From the NCBI GenBank assembly GCA_035771175.1, contig CM069594.1, forward strand, positions 46,489,534 to 46,553,533: a DNA stretch of 64,000 nt. The letters run 5' to 3'. The translations under genes and the position numbers were made by a program. The DNA is from Paratinospora sagittata (taxonomy: Eukaryota; Streptophyta; Magnoliopsida; Ranunculales; Menispermaceae). Shown in pieces: positions 1-10,110 of the stretch. The notes under the pieces are model-generated. The model ran no database searches, had not been told where the DNA came from, and saw only the letters and a program-made list of their open reading frames with translations. Within the stretch, counting starts at the first letter, position 1. Each line of letters begins with the position of its first letter.

Positions 1-35
1 TTTCTTTGAAATCAGAGAATGAGGGTTTGATAAAA
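1..35 (+). repeat. End of a monomer that begins before the window
   Basis: These bases match the last 35 bases of other monomers (TCAGAGAATGAGGGTTT and flank), so the array continues to the left of the window. Confidence 0.95.
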
Positions 36-1220
36 TTAGTAGTTGCAGGTTAAAGAGGAAGAGAGTACATAATGATTTGAATTAAAAACGTTGTTTAATC
101 TAAAGTTGTTTTGGGCGTGCGAGACAATGGGAATCATCAAGGTGTTAGCAGAGAATATTTCAATTAAGATTACTAGGCAAAACTGTGTAAGGTATAGAAA
201 AGTCGAGCTAGGAGAAGTGGCCACATTTTTCTCGTTAGAAATATCTGATTTTTGTCTCAAACGTGGATAGCGTGTTATTATTGGGTTGTGTATCATGTTC
301 TCTATTAAAAGATAGCATGTCGATATACACAAACCCGAGAGGTCGAGTTTTTCAGACTTTCCTATAGCGAGTTATCGAGGCCTATAGCGCGCTATTGCCC
401 AATTTACTAAAAATGGAAGATCAGGGCAACATCTTTATAGCGAGTTATCAAAGGGGATAGCGCGCTATAGACAATTTTCAAGAAAAACAAATGTTTTATT
501 ATACAACCCAATCAGCGGGCTATCAACACTGATAGGGCGCTAGTGCCAACTGGAAAATTTATGCAAATTGCCATATAGCCTAATTTTTGGAAAATTAATA
601 TTTTGACACTCAATAACCATTCCATTGACTCAAAACATATTGATATAAGATTAAAAACTATTAAATAATTCAAAACTCATTGAAATTATGATTCAAACCT
701 TCCGGAAAACATTTTTTTCAAAATGGAATACTATATCGAAGTAATTTTGAAGACTTTTCAATTTTCTGGGTTTTAGTGCTGAGACTGATCGAGAAGTTAC
801 CCTACACACCAAAGATAAAACTATTGCATTAGACATGAGATATGTCTTCGTTCCTCGAGCTTGATCTTTGTAGACTTCGATAGCTATTGTTTGATGTGTT
901 GTTGATGATTAGTTCAAGCTCTTAGAAAGAAAAAATACAGGTGATGTTTTCTCTTACCGAGAACACTTTGCATACTTACAGTTTAAAACAATAGATAGCC
1001 TCGGGAAATCTCAGCACAAAAGGAATAAAATGAAGAACTTGCGAAATAATGAGGTTATATTCAAGACAGTTTACAATTTTGATTCAGTTCGAAGGTTGTT
1101 TGGACCAATGCAAGAATAACGACTTTCTTCGATTTAAACACTCTTTGGAAAGCTCAATCTAACTTGCAAAAATCGTGCGTGTTCTATCTTTGAAAATCAG
1201 AGAATGAGGGTTTTATAAAA
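36..1220 (+). repeat. Satellite monomer 1, type A (1,185 bp)
   Basis: Type A is marked by the spelling GATAGCATGTCG upstream of the subrepeats, by GGAAGATCA (one A fewer than the usual GGAAAGATCA), and by a tail with CCTCGGGAAA and GGACCAATGC. The three-part subrepeat module lies at 363-547. Near-identical to monomer 5. Confidence 0.93.
363..547 (+). repeat. Three-copy subrepeat module with ATAGCGCGCTAT palindromes
   Basis: Subrepeat 1 starts at 363 (TATAGCGAGTTATCGAGG), subrepeat 2 at 436 (TATAGCGAGTTATCAAAG) and a degenerate subrepeat 3 at about 514 (AGCGGGCTATCAACACTG), so the spacings are 73 and 75 bp. The first two contain the exact 12-bp palindrome ATAGCGCGCTAT at 384-395 and 457-468; the third has a decayed form (GATAGGGCGCTAG). 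The spacers between copies are AT-rich and not obviously related. The same module is found in nearly every monomer. Confidence 0.88.
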
Positions 1221-1515
1221 TTAGTAGTCGCACGTTAAAGAGGAAGTGAGTACAAAATGATTTGAATTAAAAACGTTGTTTAATATAAAGTTGTTTTGGG
1301 CGTGCGAGACAATGGGAATCATCAAGGTGTTAGCAGAGAATATTTCAATTAAGATAACTAGGCAAAACTGTGTAAGGTATAGAAAAGTCGAGCAAGGAGA
1401 AGTGGCCACATTTTTCTCGTTAGAAATATCTGATTTTTGCCTCAAACGCGGATAGCGTGTTATTATTGGGTTGTGTATCATGTTCTCTATTGAAAGATAA
1501 CAGATCGATATACAC

Positions 1516-1535
1516 AAACTCGAGAGCTCGAGTTT
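1516..1535. repeat. Inverted repeat, 9-bp arms with 2-bp spacer
   Basis: AAACTCGAG and CTCGAGTTT are exact reverse complements separated by AG. This is specific to type D (also 3885-3904). Other types carry base changes in one arm, for example CCCGAGAG in types A and C. Confidence 0.85.
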
Positions 1536-1547
1536 TTTAGACTTTCC

Positions 1548-1732
1548 TATAGCAAGTTATCGAGGCCTATAGCGCGCTATTGCCCACTTTATTAAAAATG
1601 GAAAGATCACGGCAACAGCTTTATAGCGAGTTATCAAAGGGGATAGCGCGCTATAGACAATTTTCAAGAAAAACAAATGTTTTATTATACAACCCTATCA
1701 GCGGGCTATCAACACTGATAGGGCGCTAGTGC
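1548..1732 (+). repeat. Subrepeat module of monomer 2
   Basis: Same three-part layout as in monomer 1. The palindrome ATAGCGCGCTAT is intact in subrepeat 1 (1569-1580) and in subrepeat 2 (1643-1654). Subrepeat 1 has the type D change AGCAAGTTATC. Confidence 0.87.
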
Positions 1733-2404
1733 TGACAGGAAAATTTTTGCAAATTGCTTAATAGCCTCATTTTTGGAAAATTAATAGTTTGACACTCAAG
1801 AACCATTCCATTGACCCAAAACATATTGATATAAGATTAAAAACTATTAAATAATTCAAAACTCATTGAAACTATGATTAAAACCTTCCGGAAAACATTT
1901 TTTTCAAAATGGAATACTATATTGAAGTGATTTTGAAGACTTTTTACTTTTTTAAGTTTTAGTGCTGAAATTGATCAAGAAGTTACCCTATACACCAAAG
2001 AAAAAACTATTGCATTAGACATGAGATATGTCTTCGTTCTTCGAGCTTGATCTTTGTAGACTTCGATAGCTATTGTTTGATGTGTTGTTGATGATTAGTT
2101 CAAGCTCTTAGAAAGAAGAAATACAGGTGATGTTTTCTCCTACCGAGAACACTTTACAAACTTACAGTTTAAAACAATAGATAGCCTCTGGAAATCTCAG
2201 CACAAAAGGACTAAAATGAAGAACTTGCGAAATAATGAGGTTATCTTCAAGACAGTTTGCAATTTTGATTCAGTTCGAAGGTTGTTTGGACAAATGCAAG
2301 AATAACGACTTTCTTCGATTTAAACACTCTTTGGAAAGCCAGTCTAACTTGCAAAAATCGTGCGTGTTTTTTTTTTGAAATCAGAGAATGAGGGTTGGAT
2401 AAAA

Positions 2405-3589
2405 TTAATAGTTGCAGGTTAAAGAGGAAGAGAGCATAAAAAGATTTGAATTACAAACGTTGTTTTATCTAAAGTTTTTTTGGGCGTGCGAGACAATGGG
2501 AATCATCAAGGTGTTAGCAGAGAATATTTCAATTATGATAACTAGGCAAAACTGTGTAAGGTATAGAAAAGTCGAGCAAGGAGAAGTGGCCACATTTTTC
2601 TCGTTAGAAATATCTGATTTTTGTCTCAAACGTGGATAGCGTGTGATTATTGGGTTGTGTATCATGTTCTCTATTGAAAGATAGCAGGTCGATATACACA
2701 AACCCGAGAGGTCGAGTTTTTCAGACTTTCCTATAGCGAGTTATCGAGGCCTATAGCGCGCTATTGCCAACTTTACTAAAAAGGGAAAGATCAGGGCAAC
2801 ATCTTTATAGCGAGTTATCAAAGGGGATAGCGCGCTATAGACAATTTTCAAGAAAAACAAATGTTTTATTATACAACCCTATCAGCGGGCTATCAACACT
2901 GGCGAGGCGCTAGTGCCAACAGGAAAATTTTTACAAATTGCTGAATAGCCTTATTTTTGGAAAATTAATAGTTTGACACTCAAGAACCCTTCCATTGACC
3001 CAAAACATATTGATATAAGATTAAAAACTATTAAATAATTCAAAACTCATGGAAATTATGATTAAAACCTTTCAGAAAATATTTTTTTCAAAATGGAATA
3101 CTATATCGAAGTGATTTTAAAGACTTTTCAATTTTCTGAGTTTTAGTGCTGAGATTGATCGAGAAGTTACCCTACACACCAAAAATAAAATTATTGCATT
3201 AGACATGAGATACGTCTTCGTTCTTCGAGCTTGATCTTTGTAGACTTCGATACCTATTGTTTGATGTGTTGTTGATGATTAGTGAAGCTCTTAGAAAGAA
3301 AAAATACAGGTGATGTTTTCTCTTACCGAGAACACTTTGCATACTTACAGTTTAAAACAATAGATAGCCTCGGGAAATCTCAGCACAAAAGGAATAAAAT
3401 GAAGAACTTGCGAAATAATGAGGTTATATTCAAGACAGTTTACAATTTTGATTCAGTTCGAAGGTTGTTTGGACCAATGCAAGAATAACGACTTTCTTCG
3501 ATTTAAACACTCTTTGGAAAGCTCAGTCTAACTTCCAAAAATCGTGCGTGTTCTATCTTTGAAAATCAGAGAATGAGGGTTTTATAAAA
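2405..3589 (+). repeat. Satellite monomer 3, type C (1,185 bp)
   Basis: Type C is marked by TTAATAGTTGCAGG at the head, GAGAGCATAAAAAG, AAAGTTTTTTTGGGCG, CACTGGCGAGGCGC in subrepeat 3 and CCTTTCAGAAAATA in the middle. An open frame of 75 codons (2412-2639, plus strand) overlaps one of 78 codons on the minus strand (2465-2701). Both recur only where the type C spelling recurs, and neither looks like a gene. Confidence 0.93.
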
Positions 3590-4768
3590 TTAGTAGTCGC
3601 ACGTTAAAGAGGAAGTGAGTACAAAATGATTTGAATTAAAAACGTTGTTTAATCTAAAGTTGTTTTGGGCGTGCGAGACAATGGGAATCATCAAGGTGTT
3701 AGCAGAGAATATTTCAATTAAGATAACTAGGCAAAACTGTGTAAGGTATAGAAAAGTCGAGCAAGGAGAAGTGGCCACATTTTTCTCGTTAGAAATATCT
3801 GATTTTTGCCTCAAACGCGGATAGCGTGTTATTATTGGGTTGTGTATCATGTTCTCTATTGAAAGATAGCAGGTCGATATACACAAACTCGAGAGCTCGA
3901 GTTTTTTAGACTTTCCTATAGCAAGTTATCGAGGCCTATAGCGCGCTATTGCCCACTTTATTAAAAATGGAAAGATCACGGCAACAGCTTTATAGCGAGT
4001 TATCAAAGGGGATAGCGCGCTATAGACAATTTTCAAGAAAAACAAATGTTTTATTATACAACCCTATCAGCGGGCTATCAACACTGATAGGGCGCTAGTG
4101 CTGACAGGAAAATTTTTGCAAATTGCTTAATAGCCTCATTTTTGGAAAATTAATAGTTTGACACTCAAGAACCATTCCATTGACCCAAAACATATTGATA
4201 TAAGATTAAAAACTATTAAATAATTCAAAACTCATTGAAACTATGATTAAAACCTTCCGGAAAACATTTTTTTCAAAATGGAATACTATATTGAAGTGAT
4301 TTTGAAGACTTTTTAATTTTTTGAGTTTTAGTGCTGAAATTGATCAAGAAGTTACCCTACACACCAAAGAAAAAACTATTGCATTAGACATGAGATATGT
4401 CTTCGTTCTTCGAGCTTGATCTTTGTAGACTTCGATAGCTATTGTTTGATGTGTTGTTGATGATTAGTTCAAGCTCTTAGAAAGAAGAAATACAGGTGAT
4501 GTTTTCTCCTACCGAGAACACTTTACATACTTACAGTTTAAAACAATAGATAGCCTCTGGAAATCTCAGCACAAAAGGACTAAAATGAAGAACTTGCGAA
4601 ATAATGAGGTTATCTTCAAGACAGTTTGCAATTTTGATTCAGTTCGAAGGTTGTTTGGACAAATGCAAGACTAACGATCGATTTTAACACTCTTTGGAAA
4701 GCCAGTCTAACTTTCAAAAATCGTGCGTGTTCTATCTTTGAAAATCAGAGAATGAGGGTTTGATAAAA
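3590..4768 (+). repeat. Satellite monomer 4, type D (1,179 bp)
   Basis: Almost the same as monomer 2 but with a short deletion in the tail, giving GCAAGACTAACGATCG around 4667. That tail deletion is shared with monomers 12 and 18, so they descend from a copy like this one. The 9-bp inverted repeat is at 3885-3904. Confidence 0.92.
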
Positions 4769-5953
4769 TTAGTAGTTGCAGGTTAAAGAGGAAGAGAGTA
4801 CATAATGATTTGAATTAAAAACGTTGTTTAATCTAAAGTTGTTTTGGGCGTGCGAGACAATGGGAATCATCAAGGTGTTAGCAGAGAATATTTCAATTAA
4901 GATTACTAGTCAAAACTGTGTAAGGTATAGAAAAGTCGAGCAAGGAGAAGTGGCCACATTTTTCTCGTTAGAAATATCTGATTTTTGTCTCAAACGTGGA
5001 TAGCGTGTTATTATTGGGTTGTGTATCATGTTCTCTATTAAAAGATAGCATGTCGATATACACAAACCCGAGAGGTCGAGTTTTTCAGACTTTCCTATAG
5101 CGAGTTATCGAGGCCTATAGCGCGCTATTGCCCAATTTACTAAAAATGGAAGATCAGGGCAACATCTTTATAGCGAGTTACCAAAGGGGATAGCGCGCTA
5201 TAGACAATTTTCAAGAAAAACAAATGTTTTATTATACAACCCAATCAGCGGGCTATCAACACTGATAGGGCGCTAGTGCCAACTGGAAAATTTTTGCAAA
5301 TTGCCATATAGCCTAATTTTTGGAAAATTAATATTTTGACACTCAATAACCATTCCATTGACTCAAAACATATTGATATAAGATTAAAAACTATTAAATA
5401 ATTCAAAACTCATTGAAATTATGATTCAAACCTTCCGGAAAACATTTTTTTCAAAATGGAATACTATATCGAAGTAATTTTGAAGACTTTTCAATTTTCT
5501 GGGTTTTAGTGCTGAGACTGATCGAGAAGTTACCCTACACACCAAAGATAAAACTATTGCATTAGACATGAGATATGTCTTCGTTCCTCGAGCTTGATCT
5601 TTGTAGACTTCGATAGCTAATGTTTGATGTGTTGTTGATGATTAGTTCAAGCTCTTAGAAAGAAAAAATACAGGTGATGTTTTCTCTTACCGAGAACACT
5701 TTACATACTTACAGTTTAAAACAATAGATAGCCTCGGGAAATCTCAGCACAAAAGGAATAAAATGAAGAACTTGCGAAATAATGAGGTTATATTCAAGAC
5801 AGTTTACAATTTTGATTCAGTTCGAAGGTTGTTTGGACCAATGCAAGAATAACGACTTTCTTCGATTTAAACACTCTTTGGAAAGCTCAGTCTAACTTGC
5901 AAAAATCGTGCGTGTTCTATCTTTGAAAATCAGAGAATGAGGGTTTTATAAAA
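4769..5953 (+). repeat. Satellite monomer 5, type A (1,185 bp)
   Basis: A near-copy of monomer 1 shifted by 4,733 bp. One difference, ACTAGTCAAAACTG in place of ACTAGGCAAAACTG near 4908, introduces a stop codon into the minus-strand frame of about 98 codons that is open in monomers 1, 2 and 4. This argues that the frame is not under coding constraint. Confidence 0.93.
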
Positions 5954-7138
5954 TTAGTAGTCGCACGTTAAAGAGGAAGTGAGTACAAAATGATTTGAAT
6001 TAAAAACGTTGTTTAATCTAAAGTTATTTTGGGCGTGCAAGACAATGGGAATCATCAAGGTGTTAGCAGAGAATATTTCAATTAAGATAACTAGGCAAAA
6101 ACTATGTAAGGTATAGAAAAGTCGAGCAACGAGAAGTGGCCACATTTTTCTCGTTAGAAATATCTGATTTTTGTGTCAAACGTGGACAGCGTGTTATTAT
6201 TGGGTTGTGTATCATGTTCTCTATTGAAAGATAGCAGGTCGATATACACAAACCCGAGAGCTCGAGTTTTTCAGACTTTCCTATAGCGGGTTATGGAGGC
6301 CTATAGCGCGCTATTGCCCACTTTACTAAAAATGGAAAGATCACTGCAACATCTTTATAGCGGGTTATCAAAGGGGATAGCGCGCTATAGAAAATTTTCA
6401 TGAAGAACAAATGTTTTATTATACAACCCTTTCAGCGGGCTATCAACACTGATAGGGCGCTAGTGCCAACTGGAAAATTTTTGCGAATTGCTAAATAGCC
6501 TTATTTTTGGAAAATTAATATTTTGACACTGAAGAACGATTCCATTGACTCAAAACATATTGATATAAGATTAAAAACTATTAAATAATTCAAAACTCAT
6601 TGAAATTATGATTAAAACCTTTCGTAAAACATTTTTTTCAAAATGGAATACTATATCAAAGTGATTTTGAAGACTTTTCAATTTTTTGAGTTTTAGTGCT
6701 GAGATTGATCGAGAAGTTACCCTACACACCAAAGATAAAACTGTTGCATTAGACATGAGATATGTCTTCGTTCTTCGAGCTTGATCTTTGTAGACTTCGA
6801 TAGCTATTGTTTGATGTGTTCTTGATGATTAGTTCAAGCTCTTAGAAAGAAGAAATACAGGTGATGTTTTCTCTTACCGAGAACAATTTAAATACTTACA
6901 GTTTAAAACAATAGATAGCCTCTGGAAATATTAGCACAAAAGGAATAAAATGAAGAACTTGCGAAATAATGAGGTTCTCTTCAAGACAGTTTGCATTTTT
7001 GATTCAATTCGAAGGTTGTTTGGACAAATGCAAGAATAACGACTTTCTTCGATTTAAACACTCTTTGGAAAGCCAGTCTAACTTGCAAAAATCGTGCGTG
7101 TTTTTTTTTTGAAATCAGAGAATGAGGGTTGGATAAAA
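5954..7138 (+). repeat. Satellite monomer 6, hybrid D head / B body (1,185 bp)
   Basis: The first ~50 bases read as type D (AGTCGCACGTTAAAG, GAAGTGAGTAC). From about 6100 on it is type B: GCAACGAGAAG, TTTTTGTGTCAAAC, TTTCATGAAGAAC, CACTGAAGAACGATTCC. The switch lies in a stretch identical between types, as expected of an exchange between monomers. Confidence 0.85.
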
Positions 7139-8325
7139 TTAATAGTTGCAGGTTAAAGAGGAAGAGAGCATAAAAAGATTTGAATTACAAACGTTGTTTT
7201 ATCTAAAGTTTTTTTGGGCGTGCGAGACAATGGGAATCATCAAGGTGTTAGCAGAGAATATTTCAATTATGATAACTAGGCAAAACTGTGTAAGGTATAG
7301 AAAAGTCGAGCAAGGAGAAGTGGCCACATTTTTCTCGTTAGAAATATCTGATTTTTGTCTCAAACGTGGATAGCGTGTGATTATTGGGTTGTGTATCATG
7401 TTCTCTATTGAAAGATAGCAGGTCGATATACACAAACCCGAGAGGTCGAATTTTTCAGACTTTCCTATAGCGAGTTATCGAGGCCTATAGCGCGCTATTG
7501 CCAACTTTACTAAAAAGGGAAAGATCAGGGCAACATCTTTATAGCGAGTTATCAAAGGGGATAGCGCGCTATAGACAATTTTCAAGAAAAACAAATGTTT
7601 TATTATACAACCCTATCAGCGGGCTATCAACACTGGCGAGGCGCTAGTGCCAACAGGAAAATTTTTACAAATTGCTGAATAGCCTTATTTTTTGGAAAAT
7701 TAATAGTTTGACACTCAAGAACCCTTCCATTGACCCAAAACATATTGATATAAGATTAAACACTATTAAATAATTCAAAACTCATGGAAATTATGATTAA
7801 AACCTTTCAGAAAATATTTTTTTCAAAATGGAATACTATATCGAAGTGATTTTAAAGACTTTTCAATTTTCTGAGTTTTAGTGTTGAGATTGATCGAGAA
7901 GTTACCCTACACACCAAAAATAAAACTATTGCATTAGACATGAGATACGTCTTCGTTCTTCGAGCTTGATCTTTGTAGACTTCGATACCTATTGTTTGAT
8001 GTGTTGTTGATGATTAGTTCAAGCTCTTAGAAAGAAAAAATACAGGTGATGTTTTCTCTTACCGAGAACACTTTGCATACTTACAGTTTAAAACAATAGA
8101 TAGCCTCGGGAAATCTCAGCACAAAAGGAATAAAATGAAGAACTTGCGAAATAATGAGGTCATATTCAAGACAGTTTACAATTTTGATTCAGTTCGAAGG
8201 TTGTTTGGACCAATGCAAGAATAACGACTTTCTTCGATTTAAACACTCTTTGGAAAGCTCAGTCTAACTTGCAAAAATCGTGCGTGTTCTATCTTTGAAA
8301 ATCAGAGAATGAGGGTTTTATAAAA
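7139..8325 (+). repeat. Satellite monomer 7, type C (1,187 bp)
   Basis: A near-copy of monomer 3. It has one extra T in a T-run near 7688 and keeps the full TTAGTTCAAGCTC where monomer 3 reads TTAGTGAAGCTC. The type C T-run of ten is at 7101-7110, just before the monomer start chosen here. Confidence 0.93.
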
Positions 8326-8504
8326 TTAGTAGTCGCACGTTAAAGAAGAAGTGAGTACAAAATTATTTGAATTAAAAACGTTGTTTAATCTAAAGTTGTT
8401 TTGGGCGTGCGAGACAATGGGAATCATCAAGGTGTTAGCAGAGAATATTTCAATTAAGATAACTAGGCAAAACTGTGTAAGGTATAGAAAAGTCGAGCAA
8501 GGAG

Positions 8505-8509
8505 AAGTT
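8505..8509. other. Deletion joint, about 154 bp lost, short homology
   Basis: GGAGAAGTTATCGAGG joins sequence that in intact monomers reads GAGAAGTGGCCAC to sequence that reads AGCAAGTTATCGAGG. The shared AAGT at both break points suggests a short-homology deletion or replication slippage. Most of the segment between the head and the subrepeats is missing. Confidence 0.85.
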
Positions 8510-9095
8510 ATCGAGGCCTATAGCGCGCTATTGCCCACTTTACTAAAAATGGAAAGATCACGACAACAGCTTTATAGCGAGTTATCAAAGGGGATGGCGC
8601 GCTATAGAAAAATTTCAAGAAAAACAAATGTTTTATTATACAACCCTATCAGCGGGCTATCAACACTGATAGGGCGCTAGTGCCAACTGGAAAATTTTTG
8701 CAAATTGCTAAATTGCCTTATTTTTGGAAAATTAATATTTTGACACTCAAGAACCATTCCTGTGACTCAAAACATATCGATATAAGATTTAAAACTATTA
8801 AATAATTCAAAACTCATTGAAATTATGATTAAAACCTTCCGGAAAACATTTTTTTCAAAATGGAATACTATATTGAAGTGGTTTTGAAGACTTTTTAATT
8901 TTCTGAGTTTTAGTGCTGAAATTGATCAAGAAGTTACCCTACACACCAAAGAAAAAACTATTGCATTAGACATGAGATATGTCTTCGTTCTTCGAGCTTG
9001 ATCTTTGTAGACTTCGATAGCTATTGTTTGATGTGTTGTTGATGATTAGTTCAAGCTCTTAGAAAAAAGAAATACAGGTGATGGTTTCTCTTACC

Positions 9096-9100
9096 GAGAA
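9096..9100. other. Monomer fusion joint, about 377 bp lost
   Basis: CTTACCGAGAA of one monomer tail runs directly into GAGAATATTTCAATT of the next monomer head, sharing GAGAA. The last ~300 bases of one monomer and the first ~110 of the next are partly lost. The same joint occurs at 14583-14587 and 21204-21208. Confidence 0.88.
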
Positions 9101-10110
9101 TATTTCAATTAAGATAACCAGGCAAAATTGTGTAAGGTATAGAAAAGTCGAGCAATGCGAGGTGGCCACATTTTTCTCGTTAGAAATACCTAATTTTTTC
9201 TCAAATGTGGATAGCGTGTTATTATTGGGTTGTGTATCATGTTCTCTATTGAAAGATAGCAAGTCGATATACACAAACCCGAGAGCTCGAGTTTTTCAGA
9301 CTTTCCAATTGCAAGTTATCGAGGCCTATAGCGCGCTATTTCCCACTTTACTAAAAATGGAAAGATCACGGCAACAGCTTTATAGCGAGTTATCAAAGGG
9401 GATAACTCGTTATAGACAATTTTCAAGAAAAACAAATGTTTTATTATACAACCCTATCAGCGGGCTATCAACACTGATAGGGCGCTAGTGCCGACAGGAA
9501 AATTTTTGCAAATTGCTGAATAGCCTTATTTTTGGAAAATTAATAGTTTGACACCCAAAAACCATTCCATTGACCCAAAACATATTGATATAAGATTAAA
9601 AACTATTAAACAATTCAAAACTCATAGAAATTATTATAAAAACCTTCCGAAAAACATTTTTTTCAAAATGGAATACTATATCGAAGTTACCCTACACACC
9701 AAAGATAAAACTATTGCATTAGACATGAGGTATGTCTTCGTTCTTCGAGCTTGATGTTTATAGACTTCGATACCTATTGTTTGATGTGTTGTTGATGATT
9801 AGTTCAAGCTCTTAAAAAGAAGAAATACAGGTGATGTTTTCCATTACCGAGAACACTTTACATACTTACAGTTTAAAACAATAGATAGCCTCTGGAAATC
9901 TCAGCACAAAAGGAATAAAATGAAGAACTTGCGAGATAATGAGGTTATCTTCAAGAAAGTTTGCAATTTTGATTCAGTTTGAAGGTTGTTTGGACAAATG
10001 CAAGAATAACTACTTTCTTCGATTTAAACACTCTTTGGAAAGCTCAGTCTAACTTGCAAAAATCGTGCGTGTTCTTTCTTTGAAAATCAGAGAATGAGGG
10101 TTTTATAAAA
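9101..10110 (+). repeat. Satellite monomer 9, type G, headless (1,010 bp)
   Basis: Lacks the first ~110 bases because of the fusion at 9096-9100. Type G markers are CAATGCGAGGTGG, CCTAATTTTTT, GGGGATAACTCGTTATAG in subrepeat 2 (palindrome lost), ACACCCAAAAACC and a 55-bp deletion at 9683-9687. The longest open frame in the window (136 codons, 9078-9488, plus) spans the fusion and is broken in the two sister copies. Confidence 0.88.
9683..9687. other. 55-bp deletion joint of type G
   Basis: ATATCGAAGTTACCCTAC joins bases that in other monomers are separated by about 55 bp (GAAGTGATTTTG to GAGAAGTTACCC). GAAGT is shared at both ends. Also present at 15172-15176, 16304-16308 and 21793-21797, so the deletion arose once and was then copied. 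Confidence 0.87.

Larger units (their letters stand above)
1221..2404 (+). repeat. Satellite monomer 2, type D (1,184 bp)
   Basis: Type D carries AGTCGCACGTTAAAG at its head, CTCAAACGCGG before the subrepeats, AGCAAGTTATCG in subrepeat 1 and TGCTGACAGG after subrepeat 3. It closely resembles monomer 4 in the same tetramer. Its tail ends in a run of ten T (2367-2376) that leads into the type C monomer. Confidence 0.92.
36..4768 (+). repeat. Four-monomer higher-order repeat, copy 1 (A-D-C-D)
   Basis: Monomers at 36, 1221, 2405 and 3590 form a block that recurs with a shift of 4,733-4,736 bp at 4769, 5954, 7139 and 8326. The monomers at 36 and 4769 are nearly identical, as are those at 2405 and 7139. 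Within the block the second and fourth monomers are close relatives of each other, so the tetramer may itself descend from a dimer. Confidence 0.85.
4769..9100 (+). repeat. Four-monomer higher-order repeat, copy 2 (mosaic, truncated)
   Basis: The first and third monomers match copy 1 closely. The second (5954) starts like type D and then becomes type B. The fourth (8326) starts like type D but has lost about 154 bp internally and is cut short at 9100 by a fusion to the next monomer. The register is kept but the copy has been reworked. Confidence 0.8.
8326..9100 (+). repeat. Satellite monomer 8, truncated, D head (775 bp)
   Basis: Starts as type D, loses about 154 bp at 8505-8509, and stops at 9100 where it is fused to the interior of the next monomer. 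Its middle (CATTCCTGTGACTC, CATATCGATATAAG) resembles monomer 21 more than the nearby A-D copies. A 109-codon plus-strand frame (8351-8680) exists only because of the deletion. Confidence 0.88.

Noticed and set aside
1..35. GAATGAGGGTTT near every monomer boundary as telomere-like repeat
   Set aside because: Only one AGGGTTT unit per monomer and no tandem run, so it is a chance match to the plant telomere motif.
261..283. GTGGATAGCGTGTTATTATTG as a fourth palindromic subrepeat upstream
   Set aside because: It shares ATAGCG and GTTAT with the subrepeats, but its spacing (about 97 bp) and lack of the palindromic half make the relation too weak to claim.
36..332. Repeated minus-strand frames of 61-106 codons as a conserved small protein family
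   Set aside because: Their similarity simply mirrors DNA identity between monomers. Substitutions, an inserted G and deletions break them freely, and overlapping frames exist on the other strand.
3560..3580. ATCAGAG in the monomer tail as a retrotransposon primer-binding site (tRNA-Met-like), and AAAGAGGAAGAGAG as a polypurine tract
   Set aside because: The match to the usual plant primer-binding site is only about seven bases. The purine run is not followed by TG. No long terminal repeats, gag or pol similarity was seen.
3880..3905. CENP-B box like sequence around ACCCGAGAGCTCGAG
   Set aside because: The required spacing of TTCG and CGGG half-motifs (NTTCGNNNNANNCGGGN) was not met on either strand at the sites I checked.
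9041..9075. Variable A-run (CTTAGAAA... to TACAGG) as a poly(A) tail of a retroposed element
   Set aside because: It is an internal homopolymer present at the same place in each monomer, with length varying by a few bases; no target-site duplication or element body is attached.
9078..9488. 136-codon plus-strand open frame, the longest in the window, as a possible gene
   Set aside because: It spans a deletion fusion between two monomers, is shortened or frame-shifted in the two sister copies (14.6 and 21.3 kb), and has no recognisable domain or start context.
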